Below, piece after piece: positions 50,341-61,343 of a stretch of 64,000 bases of DNA (the first letter of the stretch is position 1; each line of letters opens with the position of its first letter). Location: positions 36,037,249-36,101,248 of the forward strand of contig OZ038423.1 in the NCBI GenBank assembly GCA_964036155.1. Reading direction: 5' to 3'. The notes beneath the pieces are model-generated. The model was not told the DNA's origin, made no database searches, and saw only the letters and a list, made by a program, of their open reading frames with translations. The stretch comes from Diploscapter coronatus (lineage: Eukaryota; Nematoda; Chromadorea; Rhabditida; Rhabditidae). The position numbers and the translations under genes were made by a program.

Positions 50341-53085
50341 TAAAGTCTAACTTACACATATTTTCAATTAATATTTCATGCATGCTAGGAAATTTACTAA
50401 ATCTAAAGGAGGAATATCGATTTTGAAAAATTCATCATTTTATAATTATCCTCAAATGAAATTTCATGATGTTTGAATGGTTTACAATATTTTTATAACG
50501 ACTAATATTGGTAAAATAGGTGAGATTTCCAAAGAAAGTCAAAATTCTTTCATGCCTTTATCGGTAAAACTATTCTATAGTTATCATTGATATACGACTG
50601 AAGAAATATTGCTATTTTTGCATGTGGTGGATAAAATATGACTAACATAAAGGATAAAAATGATATTTGGCTAAATTTGTGTCTATCGCTCGTGATAAAG
50701 CTTAATCTCCGTGGATCAGTGGGCGAAACTGTTCAAATCGGAGAAAATGATTGAAAATTTAGCTCAAATTCCTGAATAAAATATACAAGTTTGATAGTCC
50801 CGAATATTTATCATCTTATATTTAATCTGTTGAAATCTTGAATTAGACTGTTGTGATTTTAAAATAGGTTTTTTCATCATTGATTTTTATAGCTTAGTCT
50901 CACTTCGCTCATCTTTTTATAGCTAACGGTCACTAGGTTACAGTCTACAAGTAAAAACGTTTTATTTCAACTTTGGCGAATTTATCTCGATAGTAGCATT
51001 GTCGAGATTTTTTACAAGAATGGGATTTTTTGCAAATTAAAAAAATCTGTAATCTGTAATTCGTTAACAATGAACATCACACATTGCAAATGATTGTTTT
51101 CGGCAGAATTTCCGTCAAAATTTATGACGACCCATTCTCAATTTATCATCGCCAAATTTTGATAAGGTATCGAGTTTTTTGCAGAATTTCTATCATTTCA
51201 TGAATACCCAGACATGTTATAATGTTGGTATGAAAAAATGTTTCTTTTAAGTTAGCAAGGCCTAAAATTATGGATTTAAAAAAAATAAATTTAAATATAA
51301 GAGATTTTTTAAACTGATAGCCATTCTATCACAATAAATCAATTTCTGATAAAATATCGAGCAATTTTGACTATTGCGATATGAAGGAATATTACGCAAA
51401 AATTTAGGGTTTTTTTTCTTATGTACCATCTTCTGAACCACCATTGTTATTTCGCTATAAATTTGAATCGCAAGATATAACGATATAATTTTTTGTAGTT
51501 TTTTTATTCTCAATCATCATCTGACAAAATTATATAAATAACCGTCTGTTTTCTGTGCTATTCTTCACATCATCAATTCATCAACTTTCGACGGGCAGCA
51601 CCCATTTCGCTTCATTTTTCCATTTTCATTTTCACTGGCGCCTTTCTGACGCCCCTCAATGCAGTCGTCGCGCCTCGTTCGTCAAAAATCGCGACCTTTT
51701 CTGACTCTGATTCAACTTTTTTTTGTAGAACTATGAATGATAATCAGTCGACCGAATTGTCGTGATTTTAATTTTTGATTTTCATAATTATCGACTTTTT
51801 CAAGATTCTTTCATTGATTTCCACGTTGACCCTATTTTTCTGTAGTATTCTGAAACCGATTTTCTTTTCTAAATGCTCGTTAAATTTGTCTTGTTAATGT
51901 TTATGATTTTATTTTTTCGAAGCCAAAGACCTTGGTCGACAAATTTCAAAGTTGTCTTCCCTGAGAAAAAGGACTGTTACACTCCGATCTCGGTTGAAAA
52001 TTCTATCGATTGGCAGAAATTGCTTACGATTTTGTAGGGGTAACCTTTTGTTTTGGGCAAAAATGACACTTGAACAGGGAAATGGACTATGGACTGTAAT
52101 TCGTACCTGATTCCTTTGGCAAATTACATCATCGATTATCGTAAATCAACATCCATGGAATGTTTATTGAACTTGAAAAAAGCTTTGAGAAAATGACTTG
52201 ATTTCGCCAAGCTTATTGGAAATTTGTTCAGTCATTTCATTTACTTATTATTCAACTTTTCTCTTATATTGTGAATGACTGACTACTTGAGACGAGATAA
52301 AAGGAGCGTTTCTCTTTCTCCCCCTCCTGAGTCTCGAAATGCGCGAGAGACGAGCATTTGCTCATTGAAAAACCTTTGCTTCTCTTCATTTTTCGTGTTT
52401 TTAAGAGTAATTATCGAGAATTAGTCAATTAATTTCTAATATCGATAGAGGCTAATAATCAGCAGATGATTGTGTGCAAAAATCCCGTTAAATTCGATGA
52501 AAGAACAAAGAAAATAAAAAGAATCGTCAAATGGACAAGTGTCGTCAGAGTCTACATTCGAAGACTCAAAGAATGGAGAAGAAGGAGACACGCTTCTTTT
52601 ATTTCGTTTCAAGTTATCTGTCATTTACAGTATCCATAAAAAAATTCCTTGCTGAAAGCAACTCTTAACCCATTTTTTCAGATAGCTAAATTAACTCTGA
52701 AAACTTCCGAGAAAAAATAGGCTAACTTCTTGTGCACCATCTGACGTAAATTTCACTTTTGTGGTGATCTAATTTGTTCGATTAGCTATTTGCTTCATCT
52801 CTTTCCTTTTTCACAGCCTCGAAAACTCTCACAATTCGCCTTGACATTTCACCACTTTTCGGTCATCTGATTTACACCTCGACTTTTCTGCAAAATCGTG
52901 AATCTACCGGAAAAAGGGCATTTCGATTCTTCATAACTTCACGACATTGATCTTGCAAGACTTTTGGACTATATAGTCATAGAAAACATACCCTACTTTA
53001 GTCCTTTTTAATCATCACATCGCGATGCTTTATCTCGTGAGATCAAGAAAAATTCATTTTTTCGCTTTAAAATACTGATTTTCAG

Positions 53086-56000
53086 ATGCAATGGGTCATA
53101 ATTTCGATCAATTTATTCGTAGGATTAGTTATAGCTCTACCATTCGATAAGCAAGATGTAAAAATTGATAGGAGTGATACAAATTTAACGAAGAAGGATG
53201 AAGGGTAGGGTTTTTCTTCATATTTTTCCGATCTAAAATTCCTTCTGAAATGACAAAACTATGAAGGTGCGACTATTGTGACTTCACGCGATTCATGAAA
53301 CCTCAAGTGCGAGGTCACACAAATGCCATTCTGAGTTTTTCCTAACCTAAAGTGGACATTAAAGGAAAAATATTAGAAAAATATCATTGTCGAAATATTC
53401 CAATTCATGTGAAATTGAAGACAAACTTCTTTTTCAACAGGGAAAAATCGGAAATCAATAATTACAAATTTTTCAGAGCATTCAAAGTCTATCGTATAGT
53501 CCCATCAACTAATGAGCAACTATTGCAAATGATTCATCTATTCGAAAATGCGTTGAGTGATGTAAGACGCTTTCTTTCGATATAAATAATTTTATCTAGG
53601 ACAAAATATTTGACTTGTGATAAACTAAATTTTGTCCAGATTCTTCTTTTTCAAAGAGCTTCTCTTTGAAAAAATAAACTTGTTATGAGAACTTTAGAAA
53701 ATCAAAGAAAAATTCGAAAATTCTAGGAAGCGGATTTCTGGCATCCTCCCTCGACAGTAAACCAGACGATCGATGTGATGGTCGCTCCAGAGCACACTGA
53801 GGATTTCTCGTATTTCCTCGACAAACACAACTACAAGTACAAAGTCGCTATCGAAGATCTCAAGAAGTAGGATTTTTATCCGAAACGTTACATTTTTTGG
53901 AGAATCAGTAACGAATATGAACTCTGGGAATTTCCTTAAAGTTTTAATCATTAAGAATATCAATCTGATCAATTTATCTAAATTTTCAGACTATTGGTTG
54001 AAAAAGAGTCGAAAATCGAGATCAATCGGTTCCTGAACGATTCCAGGGATTTCGTTCGATTGAATGACGACGCTGGGGGATTTGTAAGCAGATTAAGGTA
54101 ATTGAAAGTGCTCTTAAAAATTATTTTGAAAATTCGAAGAATGGGCGAATATTATTCGTACAACGTGCTAGTGACGTGGATGAAGCGAATCGCGGAACAC
54201 TTGCCTAATTTGGCACAGACTGTCGATATCGGAGGCACTACAGAAGGAAGAAGGATCATCGGAATCAAGGTTAGAATTTAAAAAATTATTTTTGAAAATT
54301 TTATGATAAAATAAAAATTATTTCCCAAGACAACAATATCTATGATCTAATTTTTCATCAGATCATTTGCAAGATTTATCAAAAAATGACAAACTTAACC
54401 GATCATAAATGTCGAAATTGACAGACAATAGCATTAGATCATGCTGAATTTTGTCGCATAACTTGCCAAGTAAAGAGTAGATTTTCAACCGTAGGTCAGT
54501 ATTGAAATCTTTTATCTGAAATCTCGTTTTTGAAAAAATACGACAAGCTTTTACCTGTATTTCGAAATGACAATCATCACCCTCGAAGATGATTTTCTCA
54601 ATTTCATCGTACTTCGACGTCTCGAAAATTTTCGATGAATTTTGAGTCGTTGAAAAATCGTTAGGTCGCAAGAATGCGCAGTTTTCTATTGACGATTTCA
54701 AAATATTGAGGTCCTAAAATTCCGTTTAACATTCTTCATTTTTGCTGGCATACGAAAAGTTCTCGTTGATTTATCGCAGAATGTTCGCAGAAACATTTGT
54801 GATAATTAGCCCAATTATCAACGTAAATTTGGACCCAATTATAGCTATTTTCTAAAATAATAAAAAAAAAACAATGAAAAATTCAGTAAGACTTACTTTT
54901 CTCTTGACCCGCTGAAAAACTAGTCAAGTAGATAATTACACCGAAAATCGAGATAATTACGATGATTAGGAGGATTATTAATTGAATTTTAAATTTGCGG
55001 ATTTTTCTGGGCAAATCGCCGAATTTGGGCATGGAAATCGGATCCGCTCAGGGCATCTGTGTAAATATTTAGGAAGACGCCTATTTTACGTGGGAAAATC
55101 CAAAACACCAACCTCAAATAAGGGGGTTTAGAGTTGTTATTCAAAAATAACATTGATTTTTTCAACATAGTGACTACTAACGAAATACTTTAGTGGGAAG
55201 ATAGCCTGAATTTAATAGTCCTTAATTACAGCGTGAAAATCTAAATCGACCTTAGAATTGTCTTTTTCAGTTTGGTCGCGACGCTCCTGATAAGAAGATC
55301 GTCGTTATCGACGCTGGAATTCATTCTCGAGAAGTTCATATTTTGTCTCAGACTTGTAAATATATTATATTTTAGTGGACCGCAATTCACACTGCGTCCT
55401 ACTTCATCAATCTGGTAAACAAATTTTCACTATCAAATGAAAATTTTACGATTTCTTCGAAGCTATCCTGTTAGCTAACTAGAAATCCATAAGATTTTTG
55501 ATTAAAAATCACTTATTGCACCCATAGTACAGCTTTTTTTTTATCTATATTCGTTATCGATATTATGGCGTTAATCTATCATAAAGAGTGATAATTAGAT
55601 TGCAGATCGTGAATTCCCGAGAGACGGACTCGCAAATCGCCTCGTATCTTGACCACCTCGTCATCTACATTTTCCCAGTGCTCAATCCGGACGGATACGA
55701 GTTCACCCGAACAGAAAGGACGAATCCAAGAGTAAGGGAACAACATTTTATATAGCTTGAAGACATGAAATCCATAATCAAATAGGTGAAGAGTAACTGA
55801 AAAATTTATTCCGCTTGATAGGAAGAAATAATATAATTGCACATCAATCGACAAAATCAACTAATCCATGAATTTCTGAATGCCATATCGTTTTCAGGCC
55901 AGAATGTGGAGAAAATCCCGATCTCTCGAGGACTGTCGATTTGACGGCATCGAAAACGCTTGTTGCAAAGGAGTCGATCTGAATCGAAATTTCGGCTTCC

Positions 56001-57292
56001 GATGGGGAGGTTCGATCGAAAATCTTCTAAATTTTTACTCATGAAGTTTTCTCTTCAGAAGTTGGATCGTCTCATTATCCTTGCTCAGAAACTTATCACG
56101 GAAAGTCCGCGTTCAGTGAGCCAGAATCTAGGTAAGTCCATATCAAGAGCAGGAGGACCGCTTAGAATTGGAAATAATTCTGAATCTCAATTTCGAACAA
56201 GCACGACAAAGACAGCTTCTAAGAAAAACCCGATTCAGAGCTCTCGCCGACTTCCTCACGTCTTTGAAAGGTCGTCTGACCGGATACATCACTCTGCATG
56301 CTTATTCGCAGTTGTGGATCTACTCGTATTCTCATAGGAAAAACACCTATGCACCGGATATCGCTGATACGGCAAGTTATCTCGCAGTAAAAATTCGCTT
56401 TTTGAGGAATGAATAATTTGAGCCAATATTTTCTGGCTGAAATGGCAGGTTTTAAAATCATGAAATTGGTATTAAAGTTCGCGACATTTCCAAGTCTTGA
56501 AGCAGATAGTGATCATAGATGCCAATGCTAAGCCTAAAATCAGTCTAATGAAGTCAACTCTTACTTGGTAGAAAGCCAGGATGAAGCATATTTTGCAATT
56601 TTCAGAGACGAGTCGCCGAAAAAGCCGTTGCGAAATTGTCGAGTCTCTACGGAACGAAGTTCAATTATGGAACAGGGCCAGAAATTATTTGTAAGTCCGA
56701 AAATTCGAGAATAAATATTCGACGTGAAAATTCAGATGCATTTTCCGGCGGTTCTACGGACTGGGCGAAAGAAACTCTGAAAGTTCAGTATTCGTACACC
56801 ATCGAGTTAAGACCGACTTATGAAGGTAGAAAATCTTTAAATTTGAAACAAATCGGAAGAATAACCTAAAATTCATACTTTTCAGTCTACTTTGATTGGG
56901 ATAATCGTAATATTTTAGAAGAAATTAAAAAATAATGCATCTTTTCCTCAATCCGCAAACTCTAACGCGAACTATTCGTTAACAGGCTTGTTCGCAAAAA
57001 AGTACCTGGGAAAAGGCATCACATTTTGCTCAACTTGAGAAGAAAAAATAACTAACTTCGAGAAATTTTTGCCTTGCGTAACGAGAATTGCCACCAAACC
57101 TACTTCATTTTCAAGAAGATCCGAGAAAATTCATTTATTTTGCGAATGTTAGACTGGAACGGATTTGTGTTGGATCGTAACGAGCTGGTTCCGACGGCGA
57201 AGGAAACCTGGGAGGGCGTGAAGGTCGTGCTCGATGAAATTGAAGGCACCTGGAGGACGTCTAAAGGTAGAAGAACATGCATCCCAAAATAA
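53086..57292 (+). CDS. Secreted M14 zinc carboxypeptidase (zymogen)
   Basis: Metallocarboxypeptidase of family M14A that removes C-terminal residues outside the cell. Exons: 53086-53204, 53441-53561, 53727-53866, 53990-54097, 54140-54269, 55271-55333, 55376-55414, 55606-55731, 55898-56009, 56059-56131, 56239-56371, 56606-56690, 56736-56825, 57153-57292 (492 aa). Signal peptide about residues 1-19, activation peptide about 45-125 (VYRIVPSTNEQ, DVMVAP), catalytic domain about 163-470. Zinc ligands are His224 and Glu227 (AGIHSREW) and His364 (TLHAYSQ). Asn311/Arg312 (GVDLNRNF) and Tyr417 match substrate-binding residues, and the general base is Glu440 (YTIELRP). The position equivalent to Ile255 of carboxypeptidase A is Thr424, so specificity is not predictable. 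An acceptor immediately precedes the ATG. One intron uses GCAAGT (56372) and two use GTTC donors. The end assumes read-through of a possible donor at 57267. Confidence 0.9.
54363..55032 (-). CDS. Nested gene for a small type II membrane protein, family unknown
   Basis: Complete gene inside carboxypeptidase intron 54270-55270, on the opposite strand. Exons in transcript order: 54897-55032, 54754-54851, 54555-54713, 54363-54515. Phases match at all three joints, and the product is 181 aa. A basic N-terminus (PRKIRKFK) precedes one strongly hydrophobic segment at about residues 16-38, so a type II orientation is expected. The remaining 140 residues are predicted lumenal or extracellular and contain several cysteines (KCFCEH, ENCAFL, DDCHF, KLCDK, KSC). 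No family was recognised. The small introns (41-45 nt) and canonical donors GTAAGT, GTATGC and GTAAAA support a real gene. Confidence 0.7.
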
Positions 57293-59238
57293 GAGCACTC
57301 CATCAGAAGTGCGACGAAAAGTGATTTTGAAAGTCAGAATCGTAAATTTCGAAATTTCCTTTCAACTCTGACTCTTGTCATAATATTTTTGTCACGATTT
57401 AGATTTGTTTTACTCATTGATGTAGAATATCTGCATTACCTACAAAGTGGTTTAATGAAAAAGTAAAACGAAACTATTTTTAAACCTAAAATATGGTGTT
57501 CTTATTTTGGGACGAAATCTCAAGGTACCAACCGACGGCAATTTCCGAGTAGACGGTGGAACAGAATGAACCTTTATCTGCCAGTCCACGCCTATAATAG
57601 AGTTGCAAATGTACGCAATACGTACAAACCTAATTCTTTTCGCCGACTGCTCGGAAATAAGCGGTAAATCTGAAGAACTAAAAACTTCTCATCTTCACAG
57701 AAAGATAGCATAAAATCTAAATTACTAGCAATCCCAGCTCATTTTTGATTCAAAGCGTCATCTACTTTCGAAATATCGTTACCGAACAGAAATCAACCTC
57801 AAATCAAAGGCTCTCTAAAATCCCTAGAAAGACTAAAATTTTCAAAATAAACAATCATGTTTATCTGGATCTGGAAAAATAAAGATCCAAATGATAAGTT
57901 TCAGCGAGAGAAGTCGAACTAAATCGAATCCGAGAAACAAAATGCTTTGATCGATTACCCTCGTGCCAACTTTGGCTGCGACAAACACCCACTATATGCC
58001 AGTGAGTTTGCTCAAAGTTTTTTTCAGAAATTTTATCAAACCGAAAAACAGTAAAACTTCCTACTTTAACAAGATAAAATTGAGAACTATTATTTAAAAA
58101 AAAAATCAAAATTGATAAAATTGACAATTTTATAATTTAAAAGAAATTCATGACCTCACTTTTCAAATTTTTAGATTAAGAAAATCTGTTATTTGGCAAA
58201 AACAACATTCAGGTCGTCATCGTCGACGATGTTGCGTGATTGCGCAAGAAGTTGCCATTTATGCCATATGATCACAATTAGCTGATCGGAAAATTTTTAA
58301 ATTTCTAAATTTCAACGATTTTACTACCCAAAATTATCATGATACTCAAGATTTATGTTCTATTGCTCTTGCATTTTTTCATTAGGATTTTGTATTTCAT
58401 TCGCCTACCATAACAGGTGTACATGGATTCGTAGAGATTTCGAATGCGCTAAATTTATTATCTCCTCGAAAATTTTAATTTAATCAAACTATTCATACGC
58501 AGGATAAATCAGAATTTATTCTAGCCCCTTTTTGGAGTAAAGTGGGGCTGACAAGTTTCGAATCATACCACTCTTTTTGCGCTGATGGTTCAGTTATATG
58601 AGGTGCATCACGTCAGCCAGATAAAATTATACACGAATAGTTTGAAGATTAATCAAGGCATGCAAGTTTGTCAAGTTTACGAATAATAGGCGCGCCTCAA
58701 GTAGGTTAACTCTCACAAGGATTGATCACCTTAGGATGCCCGGAAATTCGCGCATCTTAGGGTGATCAATCCTTGTCAGATAAAAATTAGATAGCGATGC
58801 AAATCTTTTGAACGCCACTTTATAAAGAAATTAGTGAAAAATCGGAGCCCGTATAAATGAAATCTCCACTAGTCCTGTATTATCTATCACAGGTTGCGCT
58901 TATAAGATATTACAGGTATTTTCTCGTATTATATCGTTGTGATCAGGGCCATGTATTCTTTTTTGTAATTATTAGAGTTTTTCTTATTGTGGTATTTTAG
59001 TATAATTACTTTCAATTCAATGCATAATATGGTCCTCAGCATATATGATCCGTGAGTTTCAATGAAAAATTATCAAAAAGTAATAAATAGAATTTTCATT
59101 CGACGATTTGAACGTGTTTTTCGCACCCTTCACGTAAAATCCAGTTTTATGTCGATGCTTTTGTGTCTTGGCCTAGTTAGCGAAGTTGTCATAGCTAGCT
59201 GCTTTTAGCTTATCACATCATTTCGATTGGATTTTGAA
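57293..59238. other. Intergenic region after the carboxypeptidase
   Basis: AT-rich. It holds the hairpin at 58716-58775 and a perfect palindrome CATCGTCGACGATG near 58218. A short dyad TGTACGCAATACGTACA lies near 57611. No protein-coding exon was recognised. Confidence 0.55.
58716..58775. repeat. 24 bp-arm hairpin
   Basis: CAAGGATTGATCACC (from 58716) and GGTGATCAATCCTTG (to 58775) form the ends of 24 bp arms with about two mismatches and a 12 nt loop. The size is close to a short microRNA-type precursor, but it lies in AT-rich intergenic DNA and could equally be a small palindromic repeat. Confidence 0.65.
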
Positions 59239-60681
59239 ATGCAGATTATTTATTCGATATGTTTTATCGTTCATTTAGGTTAGTCGACTTTTTCATATTT
59301 CAATTGACTTGTGATGAATATCTAGAAATCGATTTTTTATATTTGAAAATTTAGGATTTAGTCAACGATTACAAGGAGGCGATGAACCACTCGTAGTACC
59401 CATAAAAGGACCTCAAGCCAAATTTCCCGAACTAATAACAGCCGAAAATTTCCCGTTATTTCCATTTACTGACCAATTCAATACCGGATTCGAGCTAAAT
59501 CCAGCGAATAAAATTGTAAGGGAATTCAACGATTTAAAAATTTGATAAAATTTTCATGTCTTCGTATGCGTTTGGAGGACTAGCTTGAATTTTTTCGCTT
59601 AACCAAAAACTAGAAGAAGGTTGCGAGAACAATTAACTCAAAATTATTTTCTTAAATGATGAAATATTTTAGTCAATGGCTGGTGACTTGATCGTACCCG
59701 TGCCAGGTTGGGGGAATTTCGACATGGATAGCAACTTGTACTTTGGAAACGTCAACTTCGATGCAAAAGTAAAGATTCTTATTAAAAAACCAAGTTTATG
59801 TTTAGAAAAAAAACATTTTAGGTTGGCTATCAAATTCGACCCACGAATCATCTGAACATCAAGCCCGAAACTTTGGCTTTGCTTGCTCAAAATCCCGAAT
59901 TTAGGGAAGCAAGAAGTATTTTCTTTTCGAAATAGTACGTTTTAAATAACTTGAAAAATTAGAAAAAGCAAAGGAAGTCGTGGTCGGTCGAGTTCCGTAC
60001 GGATACGAACCGATAAAATGCAAGCCGCCATATTGCAACCCGTTCGTTCACAATGCCGCTGTAGGCGTCGAAGTCGAACAAGGTAGTTTTGATCTTCATC
60101 GGATGGGTCAAATTTGTTGATATTTTCGAAGAACTAAATTTGATAAAAAAAACCCCCCAGGAAAAAGATTCAAAAGTTGTCCTAACATGCAGTTTGATCT
60201 AATGGAGTTTTTTATTAGAATTTTTCAAAATGATCAAGCATTGTAACTCCAAAATCGATTTTCCAAAGTTATGTATAGAAAAATTCTATGAATCACTGAC
60301 GAGAAATTTCATTCGGCTGAAAAACCAGGGAAGAACATTGAAAATTCTCGCCCGTTCGATTTCTAAAATGCCTAATTTCCAGGAGATGATAGCTTTTTCA
60401 TTGGTGGTATTGATTTTCCCTTGCCGCTTGGCGAAAATGGCGCAGGTGTGCGGTTTCCACTGTCGGGTGCAGTCGAGCAGGGCACGTCGCCGTATGCATA
60501 CGCCCATGGTCAGGCCATCAACCCAGTGTCGCCATTCGATCTGGAGTCCATTAAGGATGACTATCACATCAATTATAACGGAAGGAGACGAGCCCCTAGC
60601 AAATTGACCAAGAAGAAATCGGACCTCAACGAAACGAAAAGGAATTTTTACAAGAAATTTTTCGACAAACTGCCTCAATAA
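59239..60681 (+). CDS. Secreted protein with a CKPPYCNPF motif
   Basis: Exons: 59239-59278, 59355-59515, 59673-59768, 59822-59915, 59963-60082, 60383-60681 (269 aa), all phases consistent. A hydrophobic N-terminus (MQIIYSICFIVHLGFSQ) is a clear signal peptide with likely cleavage near residue 17. The mature chain has Pro/Phe-rich segments (PFTDQFNTGFELNP), then VPYGYEPIKCKPPYCNPF near residues 140-157, IGGIDFPLPLGENG, and a basic tail (RRRAPSKLTKKKSD). Only two cysteines are apparent in the mature part, both in the motif. The protein is probably extracellular, perhaps matrix or cuticle associated, but that is inference. No catalytic domain was recognised. It follows the carboxypeptidase by 1.9 kb on the same strand with its own start. 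AATAAA occurs just after the stop. Confidence 0.75.
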
Positions 60682-61343
60682 CCCCAAAATAAACGAATTT
60701 TGAATAAAAAATGTAATGTGAAATTGGAATTTCGAAAATTGTAACGTTTAATGATAGCCTAGGAAAATTTAAATTTAAAAAAAAAAACATTAGGTGCAAA
60801 TTATCAGAAGACTTTACCCTGCACGCTTTCATAGGAATGTTAATCACAAGTAGAAAACCTCAGTTTGATAGTTGATTTTGTCAAGGCTTTCATTAAATTC
60901 GATGCAATTAATTTCCTGGCCTTATTATTCCCCATTAGGTGGGGTCGACTACTCTCCGCCCGTAATGAGACAGTCGGCCTATCCTAGCCACACAGGACTA
61001 GCTAGTGGCCCGTCCCGAGGACGGACTGTTGTTGTGTGCAACAGCCGAGAGATTTAGGCAAATTTTTCGTCGTTTTATCCACTACCAACATTGCTAACAC
61101 TTCTTAAATTCCTTGGTTTGGGTTGAGGTGGGGCGAACTTGAGGCCATACTCTAAATATTGACACACTATCACTGCACTAGATCACCACCATAGCAGATA
61201 ACCTAAATGACGCGAGTTTATTCTAAAAAATCGACTCGATGTAAAATATGTTGTCCTTTAGTTGATTTTATATCATTTTTGCAGCGTTAATCTTTTATTA
61301 TTCTTCGTACAATTAGAATCGAATTTTATGATGATTCATTCAT
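60682..61343. other. Intergenic region with a GC-rich open frame
   Basis: Lies between the converging ends of the secreted-protein and ligand-gated channel genes. 60938-61057 is GC-rich and open on the plus strand after an acceptor-like CCCATTAG, ending in TAG. The translation includes PPVMRQSAYPSHTG and RGRTVVVCNSREI. It could be an orphan exon or a transposon remnant. No start or partner exon was found. Confidence 0.4.

Larger units (their letters stand above)
47557..53085. other. Intergenic region between SLD-2 and the carboxypeptidase
   Basis: 5.5 kb, mostly AT-rich. Apart from the inverted repeat at 47907-48023, a possible small gene at 48136-48780 and a GC-rich patch at 50267-50340, nothing is supported. 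The minus-strand frame at 48731-48937 and the plus-strand frame at 48998-49195 look partly protein-like but lack a consistent splice model. 51590-51720 is somewhat GC-richer and uncharacterised. Confidence 0.5.

Noticed and set aside
52436..52624. Minus-strand frame with a Ser/Asp-rich N-terminus
   Set aside because: It is a single open frame with no partner exon, no splice support and no homologous family recognised.
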